Shown one piece after another: positions 52,768-64,000 of a DNA stretch of 64,000 nucleotides (positions are counted from its first letter, which is position 1; every line of letters begins with the position of its first letter). Made by a program: the position numbers and the translations under genes. Source of the DNA: an uncultured Sphingomonadaceae bacterium (GTDB lineage: Bacteria > Pseudomonadota > Alphaproteobacteria > Sphingomonadales > Sphingomonadaceae); assembly GCA_947493955.1 (NCBI GenBank), contig CANLSQ010000003.1, forward strand, positions 1-64,000, in the 5' to 3' direction. A model generated the notes under the pieces. It made no database searches, had not been told where the DNA came from, and saw only the letters and a program-made list of their open reading frames with translations.

Positions 52768-53832
52768 CTAAAGCAGACTCAAACTGTCGAGATCGAGCGC
52801 CATTTGTGCTGGGCGTTCGGCCATTGCCGCGAACATTCGGTCGCCCCGATCCGTTTGCTCAACATGCAGCGACGCATTGATGGCCATGATGAAGCCGGCA
52901 AAGGCATGACGGCGATATTCCTGCCAAAACTGATCAAAACCAAAGGGCAATCTCCGTTTCTCTTCACGCCGATAGAGATAGTCTTTGACCAATTTTTCCT
53001 CATGCTGGCGACGCATCGCTGGATCCGCAAAGCTGGTCCCGATCATATAGGCAACATCATTGGCAGGGTTACCGAATGTGCAAGTCTGCCAGTCCACCAA
53101 GGCAGCCAATTGTCCATCTTCATAAAAGAGAATATTATCCAGCCGCATATCACCGTGCGTAATGGTCTGTTCCAGAGGTTCGTGTCCGACATAGGATCCG
53201 ATCCGGTCCACCAGTTGCTGACCAATATCAAGTATCTCAGGCGAGAGCAGATCGGCGAATCGCTCTTTGAAAACGGGATAGCCATTGGTCAGGGTCTGCT
53301 CGGTAAACGCCACATTCTTGGCGGCATGATGCAGCCATGCAAATGTCTCAAAACCACCATCTGGCTTGAAACTGTGGAGGCCAGCAGCTTCTTCCAGAGT
53401 CGTTTCAACCTGAACAAGTGTTGCTCCTGCCAATTGATCGCCTTGCTCTGCCGGGGCCATGTCTTCCAGCATCAGGACAAATTCTTGTTGATTGTCGGCA
53501 ATGGCAGCGTGGTAGCATTTCGGACATTTGACACCAGAGCCGCCAGCAACATCGCGGTACCATCCGACTTCCATATCATAGAGGTGAAAAATGGCTGCCG
53601 CACTGCGACTGATCTCGTCGGCGCTTGGACATTTGGCGATGAACGTAGACGGCCGCGTTAACTCATCATAGCCTTCTGTCCACTCGCAACGAAAGCGGAA
53701 GCTGTCACACACTTGCCCAGTCCCAACAGGTTTATGGGTAAGAGATGTCAGAGCGCCCGATGGCGCCCCAAAAACCTTCTCGACAAAGGCTTTTCCAAAA
53801 TCTTCCGGACGGAGCGGGAATTCCGGGCTCAT
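52768..53832 (-). CDS. Aminoglycoside-phosphotransferase-like kinase (EcKL/APH fold)
   Basis: A 354-residue protein with the kinase catalytic loop ITHGDMRLDNILF (catalytic Asp) and LVDWQTCTFGNPANDVAY, the Mg site. The N-terminal lobe begins with VGTGQVCDSFRF. Relatives phosphorylate small alcohols such as choline, ecdysteroids or drugs. Its start overlaps the end of the upstream gene by four bases, so it works with that unknown protein. Confidence 0.83.
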   Translation of the reverse strand: MSPEFPLRPEDFGKAFVEKVFGAPSGALTSLTHKPVGTGQVCDSFRFRCEWTEGYDELTRPSTFIAKCPSADEISRSAAAIFHLYDMEVGWYRDVAGGSGVKCPKCYHAAIADNQQEFVLMLEDMAPAEQGDQLAGATLVQVETTLEEAAGLHSFKPDGGFETFAWLHHAAKNVAFTEQTLTNGYPVFKERFADLLSPEILDIGQQLVDRIGSYVGHEPLEQTITHGDMRLDNILFYEDGQLAALVDWQTCTFGNPANDVAYMIGTSFADPAMRRQHEEKLVKDYLYRREEKRRLPFGFDQFWQEYRRHAFAGFIMAINASLHVEQTDRGDRMFAAMAERPAQMALDLDSLSLL

Positions 53833-54929
53833 GGTACGGGGTGCAGCAGATCGGTTAATCCGCTCGTCTTGTGGGGGCCAACAAAAAGTTGTTCGACAAT
53901 GCCGATGCCGTCATGGCTGTTACCGCCGCTGGTCAGCACCGTATCACTGAGCGCCTGGATATGGATATAGAGCATGTCATGATCCGGCACATTGGCCAGA
54001 TCGATCACATCATAGGCGGTTTCCAGCGGGCCATGGTCCATGCCGTGTCCCCATTCGGGGTGCATATAGCCGAGGCCGGACATATAGAAGGTCCTCGTCG
54101 CGTCTCCGGTGCGCGGGGTGATGGTCAGCGTGCCGTCCGCAGTTTCCAGGTCGAGCTGTTTCACCCGCCGGGTGCCGCTATGATAGCTGAGATCAAGGCT
54201 GGCCGGCTCAAATTCCTGTCGCGCACCTTCTATGGCATCCACCACACCGCGGCGGTTCCACGGCAAGCCTTCGCCATCATCATTGCTGTGAAAGAAACAG
54301 GCATGATCGTCGAAATTGAGCGGTGTCCACAGCCACCAGAATTGCGGCAGGGCACCGGCTGGTGGCGGCTGCGATTCCGGTGAACCGACGGGCCGGATAC
54401 CCCAGCTGCGATCCCGCGTGCCGCGATGGGTTTGGGGTGAGAGCGCGATCTTTTCGTCGCCGATCTGCAATGTCCCAGACCAGCCGCCATTCTGGGTCAG
54501 GCGGGTATAGTCCATGACCATGCGGGGCCCTTCGCGGCGGATGAAGCGCGGCTCCTCAATTGGCATGTGGCGCGCGGTGAAGCGGATATCGGCGGTGATC
54601 GGGCTGTCATTGTCAGTAACGATCAGACGCAATTCTTGCAGCGGCTCGACTATCTCTATCGTAAAAGGTCCAACGCTCAAATCCAGCCGCTCGCTGCCCA
54701 TGCGTTTCGAGGCGCGCAGATTGTGCTGCTTGCCGTCAATCGACACGCAGAAGGCCGCATCCATGATATCGAGCTGTGGATAGACGCCCAAGGCCGCGGC
54801 GAAGAAAATGCTGCCATCCGCGCTATAGCCGTTGAAGAAATAACGGTCGTAGAAATTCCGGTTATCCCCGGATACCGCCATTGGCTCCGGCGTCTGGTGC
54901 AGCGGATAGTCGTCACCTTTGCTGAGCAT
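53829..54929 (-). CDS. Uncharacterised beta-rich protein (DUF7064/7065-like)
   Basis: A 366-residue protein without a signal peptide. It resembles proteins of the DUF7064/7065 type seen beside small-molecule kinases in actinobacteria and sphingomonads; the family name is from memory. Repeated W/F/D-rich beta strands (PQFWWLWTPLNFDDHACFF) suggest a lipocalin-like or hydroxysteroid-related fold. ATG 54929 has GGGAGAG upstream; the frame runs 51 codons further without support. Confidence 0.6.
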   Translation of the reverse strand: MLSKGDDYPLHQTPEPMAVSGDNRNFYDRYFFNGYSADGSIFFAAALGVYPQLDIMDAAFCVSIDGKQHNLRASKRMGSERLDLSVGPFTIEIVEPLQELRLIVTDNDSPITADIRFTARHMPIEEPRFIRREGPRMVMDYTRLTQNGGWSGTLQIGDEKIALSPQTHRGTRDRSWGIRPVGSPESQPPPAGALPQFWWLWTPLNFDDHACFFHSNDDGEGLPWNRRGVVDAIEGARQEFEPASLDLSYHSGTRRVKQLDLETADGTLTITPRTGDATRTFYMSGLGYMHPEWGHGMDHGPLETAYDVIDLANVPDHDMLYIHIQALSDTVLTSGGNSHDGIGIVEQLFVGPHKTSGLTDLLHPVP

Positions 54930-55094
54930 GCTCTCTCTCTCCCTCGCAGTCGGTTGGTTTGGCCCCACCGCCAATTTTTGATTGCTGCCACAATGCGCAC
55001 CAAATTGACAGAGATCAAGGCGCCGTTTGCCAGATGGTGAAACAGCAAAGCTGGCCAGAATTAACAGGGCCGTATCGCGCAAGAGGAAAAGCCC

Positions 55095-55277
55095 ATGTCC
55101 ATGTTTTTAAAAACCATGATATTCCACATTTTTATCGGCTCGACTTTAATGGGTACTGCTGTAACGGCACTGCTTGTCATGGATTATGCAAGCAAGATGA
55201 GTATTTTGGTGGCTGCCTTGACGGCATTTGCGGTGGCCGGGCCTGTAAGTTGGCTGATTGCAAGGCGATTGCACTGA
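55095..55277 (+). CDS. Small two-helix membrane protein
   Basis: A 60-residue protein with two hydrophobic segments (about 8-29 and 37-55) and a terminal RRLH. It matches the short alphaproteobacterial proteins sometimes labelled CTP synthetase by mistake, with the GTTLAG..PVSWLIAR pattern. AAGAGGAAA lies ahead of the ATG. Confidence 0.75.
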   Translation: MSMFLKTMIFHIFIGSTLMGTAVTALLVMDYASKMSILVAALTAFAVAGPVSWLIARRLH

Positions 55278-55306
55278 ATTTTGTTCAGAAATACCTGCAC
55301 GGTTAA

Positions 55307-56700
<1,394 letters not shown>

Positions 56701-56786
56701 TATAATCTTAGTTTATGCCCAGCCATTGTGCGGGGTGGTGTACCTTTACTATCTAAAACTATTCTAACGAACAAGATTGGAAGAAA

Positions 56787-57677
56787 ATGTCCATTTTAAT
56801 CGACAAGAACACCAAAGTTATCACCCAAGGCATGACCGGCAATACCGGCACGTTCCACACGGAACAGGCTTTGGCTTATGGCACGCAAATGGTTGCGGGT
56901 GTGACTCCCGGCAAAGGCGGCACGACCCATATCGGTCTGCCCAATTATGACACCGTGGCCGAAGCCAAGGACGCAACCGGCGCGACGGCTAGCGTTGTGT
57001 ATGTGCCGCCTCCGTTCGCTGCAGATTCGATCCTCGAAGCGATTGATGCCGAGATTGAATTGATCGTTGCGATTACCGAAGGTGTTCCGGTGCTCGACAT
57101 GGTGCGGGTGAAGCGGGCGCTGCAGGGCAGCAAGTCGCGGCTTATCGGCCCCAACTGCCCCGGCGTTCTCACGCCTGACGAGTGCAAGATCGGCATCATG
57201 CCCGGCAGCATCTTCAAAAAGGGCTCCGTCGGCGTGGTCTCGCGCTCCGGTACGCTCACCTATGAAGCGGTGCATCAGACGACTGCGGTTGGCCTCGGCC
57301 AGACCACAGCGGTCGGTATTGGCGGTGACCCGGTCAACGGCACCAACTTTATCGACGTGCTCGAACTGTTCCTTGCCGATGACGACACCAAGTCGATCAT
57401 CATGATCGGTGAAATTGGCGGCAGCGCGGAAGAAGAAGCGGCGCAATTTATCGCGGATGAAGCCAAGAAGGGCCGCAGCAAGCCGATGGTCGGCTTCATC
57501 GCTGGTCTCACGGCGCCTCCGGGTCGCCGCATGGGCCATGCGGGTGCGATTGTTTCCGGCGGCCAAGGCGGCGCGGAAGACAAGATCGCGGCGATGGAAG
57601 CGGCCGGCATTCGCGTGTCACCTTCGCCAAGCGAATTGGGCACGACGCTCGATGCGATGCTGAAAGAAACGGTCTGA
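56787..57677 (+). CDS. sucD: Succinate-CoA ligase alpha subunit
   Basis: A 296-residue subunit. CoA binding is in [16 protein letters not shown], and the phospho-His is in [11 protein letters not shown]. With SucC it makes succinate and ATP/GTP from succinyl-CoA. SucC is not directly upstream as in most bacteria: mdh and the small hydrophobic gene are. sucA follows 54 bases after. Confidence 0.97.
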   Translation: MSILIDKNTKVITQGMTGNTGTFHTEQALAYGTQMVAGVTPGKGGTTHIGLPNYDTVAEAKDATGATASVVYVPPPFAADSILEAIDAEIELIVAITEGVPVLDMVRVKRALQGSKSRLIGPNCPGVLTPDECKIGIMPGSIFKKGSVGVVSRSGTLTYEAVHQTTAVGLGQTTAVGIGGDPVNGTNFIDVLELFLADDDTKSIIMIGEIGGSAEEEAAQFIADEAKKGRSKPMVGFIAGLTAPPGRRMGHAGAIVSGGQGGAEDKIAAMEAAGIRVSPSPSELGTTLDAMLKETV

Positions 57678-57689
57678 AGATAGTCTAGT

Positions 57690-57709
57690 GCCCCTGCGCA
57701 GGCAGGGGC
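57690..57709 (+). repeat. Hairpin between sucD and sucA
   Basis: A perfect 8-bp stem GCCCCTGC/GCAGGGGC with loop GCAG and no T run. It lies in the sucD-sucA gap, so it probably affects mRNA stability or processing rather than ends transcription. Confidence 0.55.
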
Positions 57710-57731
57710 CGCCCTCCCCAAGGAACTTATC

Positions 57732-60521
57732 ATGGGATTAGAAGGTCAGGAATTTAACGGTTCACCGGAAACGGAAGAAGGCCCGAGCTGGCAAAAGAAA
57801 CATTGGCCGATTGATGACGCCGATGAGCTGAACAGCGCGCTCGATCCCACGCAAATGGGGATCGAGATCAAGGCGGCTGCGGCCAAGTCGGGCAAGTCGA
57901 TGTCCGATGCCGAAGTGGCGTTGGCGGCGGAGAAATCGATCCGCGCGATGATGCTGATCCGCACCTATCGCGTGCGTGGGCATCTCGGCGCCAATCTGGA
58001 TCCGCTTGGCCTGTCCAAGCTGGAGGAACCCGCTGACCTGACCCCTGAATTTCATGGCTTTAAGGCGGATGAGCTGGACAAGCCCGTCTATCTCGGCGGC
58101 GTATTGGGTTTTGAAACCGCGTCGATCAAGGAAATCGAAGCCGTGCTCCGCGCCAATTATTGCGGCTCGGTTGGCCTCGAATATATGCATATTGCCGACA
58201 CGGTGGAGCGGCGTTTCCTGCAGGACCGGATGGAGGGCAAGGACGCCGCCATTCAGTTCACCCCGGAAGGCAAGAAAGCGATCCTCAACAAAGTGATCGA
58301 GGGCGAGGAATATGAAAATTTCCTCGGCAAGAAATATGTCGGGACCAAGCGTTTCGGCCTTGATGGCGGCGAAGCGATGCTGCCAGCGCTGGAAAATGTC
58401 ATCAAATATGGCGGCCAGTCGGGCGTGCGCGATATTGTCTATGGTATGGCCCATCGCGGGCGGCTGAACATCTTGGCCAATGTGATGGCCAAACCTTACA
58501 AGGTCATCTTCCACGAATTTCATGGCGGCTCGGCCAACCCGGATGAAGTGGGTGGTTCGGGCGATGTGAAATATCATCTCGGCACCTCCACCGACCGCGA
58601 ATTTGATGGCATTAACGTGCACATGTCGCTGGTGCCCAATCCCTCGCATCTCGAAGCGGTGGACCCGGTGGTCCTCGGCAAGGTCCGCGCGCAGCAAGTC
58701 GCACGCGATGACCTCACCAAGCATGAGCAGGTGCTGCCCGTATTGATCCACGGCGATGCGGCCTTTGCGGGGCAGGGGATTGTCTGGGAATGTCTCGGCT
58801 TCTCCGGCATTCGCGGCTATAATACCGGCGGCTGCATCCATTTCGTGATCAACAACCAGATTGGCTTCACCACCAGCCCGCAATTTGCGCGCAGCTCGCC
58901 TTATCCCTCGGACGTAGCGAAAGGCGTGCAGGCACCGATTTTCCATGTGAACGGCGATGATCCTGAAGCGGTGACCTTTGCCTGCAAGATCGCGATAGAG
59001 TTCCGCCAGCGCTTTGGCCGCGATATTGTCATCGACATGTGGTGCTATCGCCGCTTTGGTCATAATGAAGGTGATGAGCCAAGCTTCACCCAGCCGATCA
59101 TGTATGCAGCGATCAAAAAGCATCCCAAGGTCAGCAAGCTTTATGAGCAGCGGTTGATCGAGGAAGGTGTCATTGACGCGGATTGGGGAACCAATACCCG
59201 CAAAGCTTTTGCTGACCATCTCGAAGGCGAATTCAAGGCGGCAGATGATTATGAGCCAGACAAGGCCGACTGGTTTGGAGGCCGCTGGCAGGGCCTGCAT
59301 GTTCCTGCGGATCCGGAAACGGCAAGGCGCAATGTTGAAACAGCCATTGATGCCAAATTGTTCGAGAGCCTGGGACGGACGCTGACCGCCGTTCCCGAAG
59401 GGCACAATATCCACAAAACGCTCGGCCGTGTTCTCGACGCCAAGGCGAAGATGTTCAAGTCCGGCGAGAATTTCGATTGGGCGACCGGTGAAGCGCTGGC
59501 GTACGGATCGCTGGTTGCCGAAGGTTATAACGTCCGCCTGTCCGGTCAGGATAGCGGGCGCGGTACCTTCTCTCAGCGCCATGCGGTCTGGGTGGATCAG
59601 GACAATGAAGAAAAATATGTGCCATTGAGCACCGTGCCGCATGGCCGGTTTGAAGTGCTCGACAGCCCGCTTTCGGAATATGGCGTGCTGGGCTTTGAAT
59701 ATGGCTATGCCGGGGCTGATCCGAAAACACTGGTACTCTGGGAAGCGCAATTTGGTGATTTTGCCAATGGCGCACAGATCATGATCGATCAGTTCATCGC
59801 TTCCGGTGAAGCCAAATGGCTGCGCGCCAATGGTCTCGTGATGCTCTTGCCACATGGCTATGAAGGGCAGGGGCCAGAGCATAGCAGCGCGCGGCTGGAA
59901 CGCTTCCTGCAACTATGTGCACAGGACAATATCCAGGTTGCGAATATCACCACACCAGCCAATTATTTCCACGTATTGCGCCGCCAGATGCTTCGTAGTT
60001 TCCGCAAACCACTTGTCATCATGACGCCCAAGTCGCTGCTGCGCCACAAGATGGCAGTGTCGAGCGCCGAGGAGTTTCAGGGCGATCATCATTTCATGCG
60101 GATCAAGTCGGACACCAATCCGCCAGCGGACAAGGATATCAAGCGGTTGGTGCTGTGTTCCGGCAAGGTCGCTTATGACCTGATCGAAGCACGCGATGCA
60201 GCCAAAGACAAGAATACCTCGATTGTCCGGATCGAGCAGCTTTATCCCTTCCCGGCCGAACCACTGGTCGTACGTCTGAAGCGGATGAAAAATCTCGAGA
60301 CTCTGGTCTGGGCACAGGAAGAGCCGAAAAATAACGGCAGCTGGGACTTTGTCCGGCCCTATCTGGAGGATTGTCTGGAACAGGCGAAAGTCGGGCCGAC
60401 TGACCCCGTCTATGCCGGGCGCGTGGCATGTGCTTCGCCGGCAACGGGACTGGCCTCACGGCATAAAGAGCAGCAGGAGAAGCTGGTTGCCGAGGCTTTG
60501 GGGCATCCGGTAAAAAAGTGA
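57732..60521 (+). CDS. sucA: 2-oxoglutarate dehydrogenase E1 component
   Basis: A 929-residue thiamine-diphosphate enzyme. The N-terminal segment (about 45-110) is followed by the ThDP domain with GMAHRGRLNILANV, GDAAFAGQG and the HEVN-type core, then the transketolase-like C-terminal half. It decarboxylates 2-oxoglutarate and passes the succinyl group to SucB. CAAGGAA lies ahead of the ATG. Length is near the 933 of E. coli. Confidence 0.97.
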   Translation: MGLEGQEFNGSPETEEGPSWQKKHWPIDDADELNSALDPTQMGIEIKAAAAKSGKSMSDAEVALAAEKSIRAMMLIRTYRVRGHLGANLDPLGLSKLEEPADLTPEFHGFKADELDKPVYLGGVLGFETASIKEIEAVLRANYCGSVGLEYMHIADTVERRFLQDRMEGKDAAIQFTPEGKKAILNKVIEGEEYENFLGKKYVGTKRFGLDGGEAMLPALENVIKYGGQSGVRDIVYGMAHRGRLNILANVMAKPYKVIFHEFHGGSANPDEVGGSGDVKYHLGTSTDREFDGINVHMSLVPNPSHLEAVDPVVLGKVRAQQVARDDLTKHEQVLPVLIHGDAAFAGQGIVWECLGFSGIRGYNTGGCIHFVINNQIGFTTSPQFARSSPYPSDVAKGVQAPIFHVNGDDPEAVTFACKIAIEFRQRFGRDIVIDMWCYRRFGHNEGDEPSFTQPIMYAAIKKHPKVSKLYEQRLIEEGVIDADWGTNTRKAFADHLEGEFKAADDYEPDKADWFGGRWQGLHVPADPETARRNVETAIDAKLFESLGRTLTAVPEGHNIHKTLGRVLDAKAKMFKSGENFDWATGEALAYGSLVAEGYNVRLSGQDSGRGTFSQRHAVWVDQDNEEKYVPLSTVPHGRFEVLDSPLSEYGVLGFEYGYAGADPKTLVLWEAQFGDFANGAQIMIDQFIASGEAKWLRANGLVMLLPHGYEGQGPEHSSARLERFLQLCAQDNIQVANITTPANYFHVLRRQMLRSFRKPLVIMTPKSLLRHKMAVSSAEEFQGDHHFMRIKSDTNPPADKDIKRLVLCSGKVAYDLIEARDAAKDKNTSIVRIEQLYPFPAEPLVVRLKRMKNLETLVWAQEEPKNNGSWDFVRPYLEDCLEQAKVGPTDPVYAGRVACASPATGLASRHKEQQEKLVAEALGHPVKK

Positions 60522-60563
60522 TGATGTGCGGAAATATCCGCCGATGAAAGTGAGCATAAGACT

Positions 60564-61787
60564 ATGGCAACAGATGTAAAAGTCCCCGTATTGGGCGAAT
60601 CGATTACCGAGGCGACTGTGGGCGAATGGCTGAAACAGCCGGGTGATGCGGTCGATGCAGACGAGCCCATTGCCAGTCTGGAAACCGACAAGGTTGCGCT
60701 GGAAGTGCCAGCTCCCGAAGCGGGTACCTTGAGTGAACATCTCGTTGCCGTCGGCGATACTGTCGAGGTGGGCGCGATTATCGCGAAGATTGAAGCAGGC
60801 AGCGGAGCCGCAGCATCCTCGGCCAAAGCTGCTCCGGCACCGGCGGCAGCCAAGGCAGAACCAGCAGCGGATGCATCCTCTATTACCCTGTCCCCGGCAG
60901 TCCGCCGCCTAGTGCTTGAGCATGGAGTAGACCCCAGCAAGATCAAAGGCACCGGCAAAGATGGCCGCTTGACCAAAGATGATGTCGAGCAATATGTGAA
61001 GACCGGTGCAGAGGCGCCGTTGGTTGAAAAAGGTACGGCAAAAGGTGCCGAGGTTCCGACCACCGCGCCAGCAGCTGGCGGCACCCGCAATGAAGAGCGC
61101 GTGCGGATGACCCGCCTGCGCCAGACGGTCGCCAAGCGCCTGAAGGAAGCGCAGGATACGGCGGCACTACTGACAACATTTAACGACGTCGACATGACCG
61201 CCGTGATGGAAACGCGCAGCAAATATAAAGAGCTGTTCGCCAAGAAACATGGCGTGAAGCTGGGCTTCATGGGTTTCTTTGCCAAGGCCGCCTGTCTCGC
61301 ATTGAAAGACGTGCCGTCGGTGAATGCGCAGATTGATGGCGATGAAATTGTCTATCACGATTATGTTGATATCTCGGTCGCGGTGAGCGCGCCCAATGGT
61401 CTGGTTGTGCCTGTGATCCGCAATGCCGAAGCGATGAGCTTTGCTGATGTCGAGAATACCATTGGCGATTTCGGCAAGCGCGCCAAGGATGGCACGCTGA
61501 CCATGGCAGATATGAAAGGCGGCACGTTTACGATTTCTAATGGCGGTGTATTCGGCTCGCTGATGTCGACCCCGATTATCAACCCACCGCAATCGGCTGT
61601 GCTTGGTTTGCACCGGATCGAACAGCGTCCGGTGGTGATGCCAGGCGGATCCATTGAAGCGCGTCCGATGATGTATCTGGCGCTGAGCTATGATCATCGT
61701 CTGATCGATGGCCGTGAAGCGGTGACATTCCTGGTGCGGATCAAGGAAGCGATTGAAGATCCGACCCGGCTTTTGATTGATTTGTAA
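60564..61787 (+). CDS. sucB: Dihydrolipoyllysine-residue succinyltransferase (E2)
   Basis: A 407-residue protein. The lipoyl domain (1-77) carries the modified Lys in [12 protein letters not shown] (K43). An Ala/Pro linker leads to the E3-binding domain (about 110-145, [20 protein letters not shown]), then the catalytic domain with [13 protein letters not shown]. It transfers the succinyl group to CoA. Confidence 0.97.
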   Translation: MATDVKVPVLGESITEATVGEWLKQPGDAVDADEPIASLETDKVALEVPAPEAGTLSEHLVAVGDTVEVGAIIAKIEAGSGAAASSAKAAPAPAAAKAEPAADASSITLSPAVRRLVLEHGVDPSKIKGTGKDGRLTKDDVEQYVKTGAEAPLVEKGTAKGAEVPTTAPAAGGTRNEERVRMTRLRQTVAKRLKEAQDTAALLTTFNDVDMTAVMETRSKYKELFAKKHGVKLGFMGFFAKAACLALKDVPSVNAQIDGDEIVYHDYVDISVAVSAPNGLVVPVIRNAEAMSFADVENTIGDFGKRAKDGTLTMADMKGGTFTISNGGVFGSLMSTPIINPPQSAVLGLHRIEQRPVVMPGGSIEARPMMYLALSYDHRLIDGREAVTFLVRIKEAIEDPTRLLIDL

Positions 61788-61807
61788 TCTAGGTAACAAC
61801 CCTAACT

Positions 61808-61865
61808 CGTCATGCTGAACTTGTTTCAGCATCTAATAAGGTCTCGAAACAAGTTTGGGATGACG
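61808..61865. repeat. CGTCAT/ATGACG dispersed repeat, copy 3
   Basis: A shorter 58-base unit with the TGCTGAA/TTCAGCA hairpin intact and a decayed second half (ends GGGATGACG). It sits between sucB and lpd and would be part of the operon mRNA. Confidence 0.8.
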
Positions 61866-61881
61866 AACCAAGAGGCAGAAT

Positions 61882-63291
61882 ATGGCTAACAGTGAATTTG
61901 ACTATGATGTTCTGGTAATCGGCTCCGGCCCGGGCGGTTATGTCGCGGCTATTCGAGCCGCGCAGCTCGGCCTGAAGACCGCTTGTGTGGAGAGCCGGGA
62001 GACACTGGGCGGCACCTGCCTCAATGTTGGCTGCATCCCGTCCAAGGCGATGCTGCACGCGTCGGAGCTTTATCATGAAGCCCATAGCGGTGCCCTTGAG
62101 AAATTCGGCATCAAGCTGACAGGTGCGAAACTGGATCTCAAACAGATGCACGCGGAAAAATCTAAGGCGGTCGACGAACTGACCGGCGGGATCGAATTTC
62201 TGTTCAAGAAGAACAAGGTCGACTGGCTAAAGGGGCGCGGCGCGTTTGAAAGCGCGAATAGCGTCAAGATCGGCAACAAGACGGTCACCGCGAAAAACAT
62301 CATCATCGCAACCGGGTCTTCGGTCACCCCGCTGCCGGGCGTCGATATCGACAATAGCAAACATGTCGTCGTCGACAGCACCGGTGCACTCGAACTGCCG
62401 AAAGTGCCCAATCATATGGTCGTCATTGGCGGCGGCGTAATTGGTCTGGAACTGGGTAGCGTTTGGCTGCGTCTGGGTGCGAAAGTGACCGTCGTAGAAT
62501 ATCTCGACAAGATCCTGCCCGGCATGGATGGCGATATTCGCAAAGATGCCGCCCGCATCTTCAAGAAACAGGGCTTTGACATCAAGACCGGAACCAAAGT
62601 GACCGGGTGCACCGTTAAAGGCAAAAAAGCGACTCTGACCGTGGAACCAGCGAAGGGTGGCGATGCAGAAACCATCGAAGCGGATGCGATGCTGGTGGCG
62701 ATTGGTCGTCGGCCCAATACCGATGGCCTTGCGCTCGATAAGGCAGGGGTGGAAATCAACAAACATGGTCAGATTGAAGTCGGCCATGATTTCCAGACTG
62801 CGGTTAAAGGCGTATACGCCATTGGCGATGTCACCCCCGGTCCTATGCTTGCCCACAAAGCCGAAGACGAAGGCATCGCTGCCGCTGAATTCATAGCGGG
62901 TCAGCAGGGTATCGTGAATCACGACCTGATTCCCGGCGTGGTCTACACCTATCCGGAAATTGCCAGCATCGGTAAGACTGAAGAAGAGGTCAAGGAAAGC
63001 GGTGTCGCCTACAAGGTCGGCAAATTCCCCTTTGCAGGCAACAGCCGCGCGAAGACCAATCGCGATACTGACGGCTATGTAAAAGTGATTGCCGACGCGG
63101 AAACGGATCGTGTGCTGGGTGCGCATATCATCTCTTCGCTCGCGGGAACTCTTGTCGCACAAGTCACGCAGGCGATGGAATTTGGCACAACTAGTGAAGA
63201 TATTGCCTACACCTGTCATGCCCATCCGACGCACAGCGAAGCGGTCAAGGAAGCAGCGATGGCGGTACAGGGCAAACCCATCCACATGTGA
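61882..63291 (+). CDS. lpd: Dihydrolipoyl dehydrogenase
   Basis: A 469-residue flavoprotein. FAD site VIGSGPGGYVAAIRAA, redox pair GGTCLNVGCIPSK, NAD site VIGGGVIGLELGSVW, the second FAD motif GVYAIGDVTPGPMLAHKAEDE, and the catalytic His in CHAHPTHSEAVKEA. It re-oxidises the lipoyl arm of SucB and makes NADH. Confidence 0.97.
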   Translation: MANSEFDYDVLVIGSGPGGYVAAIRAAQLGLKTACVESRETLGGTCLNVGCIPSKAMLHASELYHEAHSGALEKFGIKLTGAKLDLKQMHAEKSKAVDELTGGIEFLFKKNKVDWLKGRGAFESANSVKIGNKTVTAKNIIIATGSSVTPLPGVDIDNSKHVVVDSTGALELPKVPNHMVVIGGGVIGLELGSVWLRLGAKVTVVEYLDKILPGMDGDIRKDAARIFKKQGFDIKTGTKVTGCTVKGKKATLTVEPAKGGDAETIEADAMLVAIGRRPNTDGLALDKAGVEINKHGQIEVGHDFQTAVKGVYAIGDVTPGPMLAHKAEDEGIAAAEFIAGQQGIVNHDLIPGVVYTYPEIASIGKTEEEVKESGVAYKVGKFPFAGNSRAKTNRDTDGYVKVIADAETDRVLGAHIISSLAGTLVAQVTQAMEFGTTSEDIAYTCHAHPTHSEAVKEAAMAVQGKPIHM

Positions 63292-63343
63292 TTTGACGGT
63301 ACCATTATTATCGGCGCATAATCTGTAGCGGAGAGAGAAAAAT

Positions 63344-64000
63344 ATGACGATCCCTTCCCTTACAGATCAGCCCGGCGCCATAGCTGTGGCAGCCGATATC
63401 GCGGCAGGAAAATTAACGGTAGTCGAAGCGGTAGAGGCTGCGATCAAGCGTATTGAAAAGCTGGACGGCCCAATAAATGCAGTTGTCGTGCGCGATTTTG
63501 AGCGTGCCCGGCAAGCCGCACGCGATGCCGATGCGCGGCTTGCAAAAGGCGACGAAAGCCCCTTGCTGGGCGTGCCGATGACGGTCAAGGAAAGTTTCAA
63601 CATTGCCGGACTGCCGACCAGCTGGGGAATTGAGGCGGCCGCCGGTAATATTGCCGACACAGATGCCATGGTGGTCCAGCGCCTCAAAGCCGCAGGCGCG
63701 ATCATCCTGGGGAAAACCAACGTACCACCCATGCTGGCCGACATGTTTTCCGAAAATGCGATCTATGGACGGACCAGCAACCCTCACGATTTGGGACGAT
63801 CGCCCGGCGGGTCATCCGGAGGCGGTGCCGCTGCTGTGGCCAGCGGGATGGTGGCACTGGAATATGGTTCGGACATTGGCGGTTCGATCCGCGTCCCGGC
63901 CCATTATTGCGGCATCTGGGGGCACAAGCCAACCTATGGTGTGGTGAGTGGTGACGGCCATTTCATGCCCGGTTTCGAAGAGGGCGCCTTCCGGCCGCTT
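63344..64000 (+). CDS. Amidase, cut by the window end
   Basis: The first 219 codons of an amidase-signature enzyme, with no stop in the window. The catalytic Lys is in VPMTVKES, the cis-Ser in the [14 protein letters not shown] glycine/serine block, and the nucleophilic Ser in [12 protein letters not shown]. It hydrolyses an amide; the substrate is not known. It could relate to GatA but neither of the gat partners is visible. It is probably separate from the TCA operon. The GAGAGA ahead of the ATG is a usable ribosome binding site. Confidence 0.85.
   Translation, partial: MTIPSLTDQPGAIAVAADIAAGKLTVVEAVEAAIKRIEKLDGPINAVVVRDFERARQAARDADARLAKGDESPLLGVPMTVKESFNIAGLPTSWGIEAAAGNIADTDAMVVQRLKAAGAIILGKTNVPPMLADMFSENAIYGRTSNPHDLGRSPGGSSGGGAAAVASGMVALEYGSDIGGSIRVPAHYCGIWGHKPTYGVVSGDGHFMPGFEEGAFRPL

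Noticed and set aside
57762-59912. A 716-codon open frame on the minus strand inside sucA
   Set aside because: It lies wholly antisense to the clear sucA gene. Long antisense frames are expected from codon bias in GC-rich genomes, and its translation shows no domain motif.
62227-63285. A 352-codon minus-strand frame inside lpd
   Set aside because: It is a mirror of lpd codon use; lpd itself has all its catalytic motifs.

Overview
The window reads as chromosome of an alphaproteobacterium, most likely a sphingomonad (order Sphingomonadales) of moderate GC. This is an inference from gene content and order: carD, a FYDLN-type acidic protein, rsmE next to ubiA, an smc/DsbA-like/DsbA-like/DUF721/mutY block, and a zapE-mdh-sucD-sucA-sucB-lpd block. 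No phage, transposase, integrase or CRISPR array was seen. Most of the window is core genome, with accessory stretches at about 1.2-8.0, 26.5-32.3 and 42.1-48.9 kb.

Layout. 0-1 kb: carD behind a structured repeat. 1.2-8.0 kb: a chaperone-usher pilus locus (tip-type subunit, usher, chaperone, two pilins on the minus strand, one divergent pilin-like gene). 8-13.7 kb: tRNA-Leu, ihfB, rpsA, cmk, a small membrane gene and aroA on the minus strand, then FYDLN and tRNA-Ala. 13.8-24.8 kb: flavoprotein, DEAD-box helicase, YaiI-type protein, a secreted DUF11/P-domain protein, rsmE/ubiA and a three-gene oxidoreductase run. 24.9-32.3 kb: a stress/accessory stretch with soxR, a clear SoxR box, two VOC genes, a membrane gene followed by a second soxR 3' end, and an AraC/NmrA/DUF1772/serine-hydrolase set. 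32.3-42.1 kb: smc, two DsbA-like proteins, DUF721, mutY, a Tat-exported serine hydrolase, nudC and an acetyltransferase. 42.1-48.9 kb: a 3' tRNA remnant, an unknown secreted protein, then esterase, two nucleotidyltransferases, a flippase, a HIT protein and a CDP-alcohol phosphotransferase. 49.2-64 kb: TCA genes (sdhB, mdh, sucD, sucA, sucB, lpd) interspersed with a PLD-like protein, a thioesterase, zapE and an inserted kinase/unknown pair, ending in a truncated amidase.

How genes work together. SoxR probably controls itself and the divergent VOC pair. The pilus genes form an overlapping operon with a perfect hairpin after the major pilin, which would favour pilin over chaperone and usher. The 43-49 kb genes can be read as a route that activates a small alcohol with CTP, joins it to an acceptor through CDP-alcohol chemistry and exports the product; this is a hypothesis. 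sucA, sucB and lpd encode a complete 2-oxoglutarate dehydrogenase, with sucD and mdh for neighbouring TCA steps, but sucC and the other succinate dehydrogenase subunits are absent here.

The best leads are the soxR 3'-end duplication with almost only synonymous differences, the two-copy structured element with covarying hairpins, the tRNA-Thr-like 3' remnant, the usher with an N-terminal extension that repeats a segment of itself, and the CDP-alcohol gene set.
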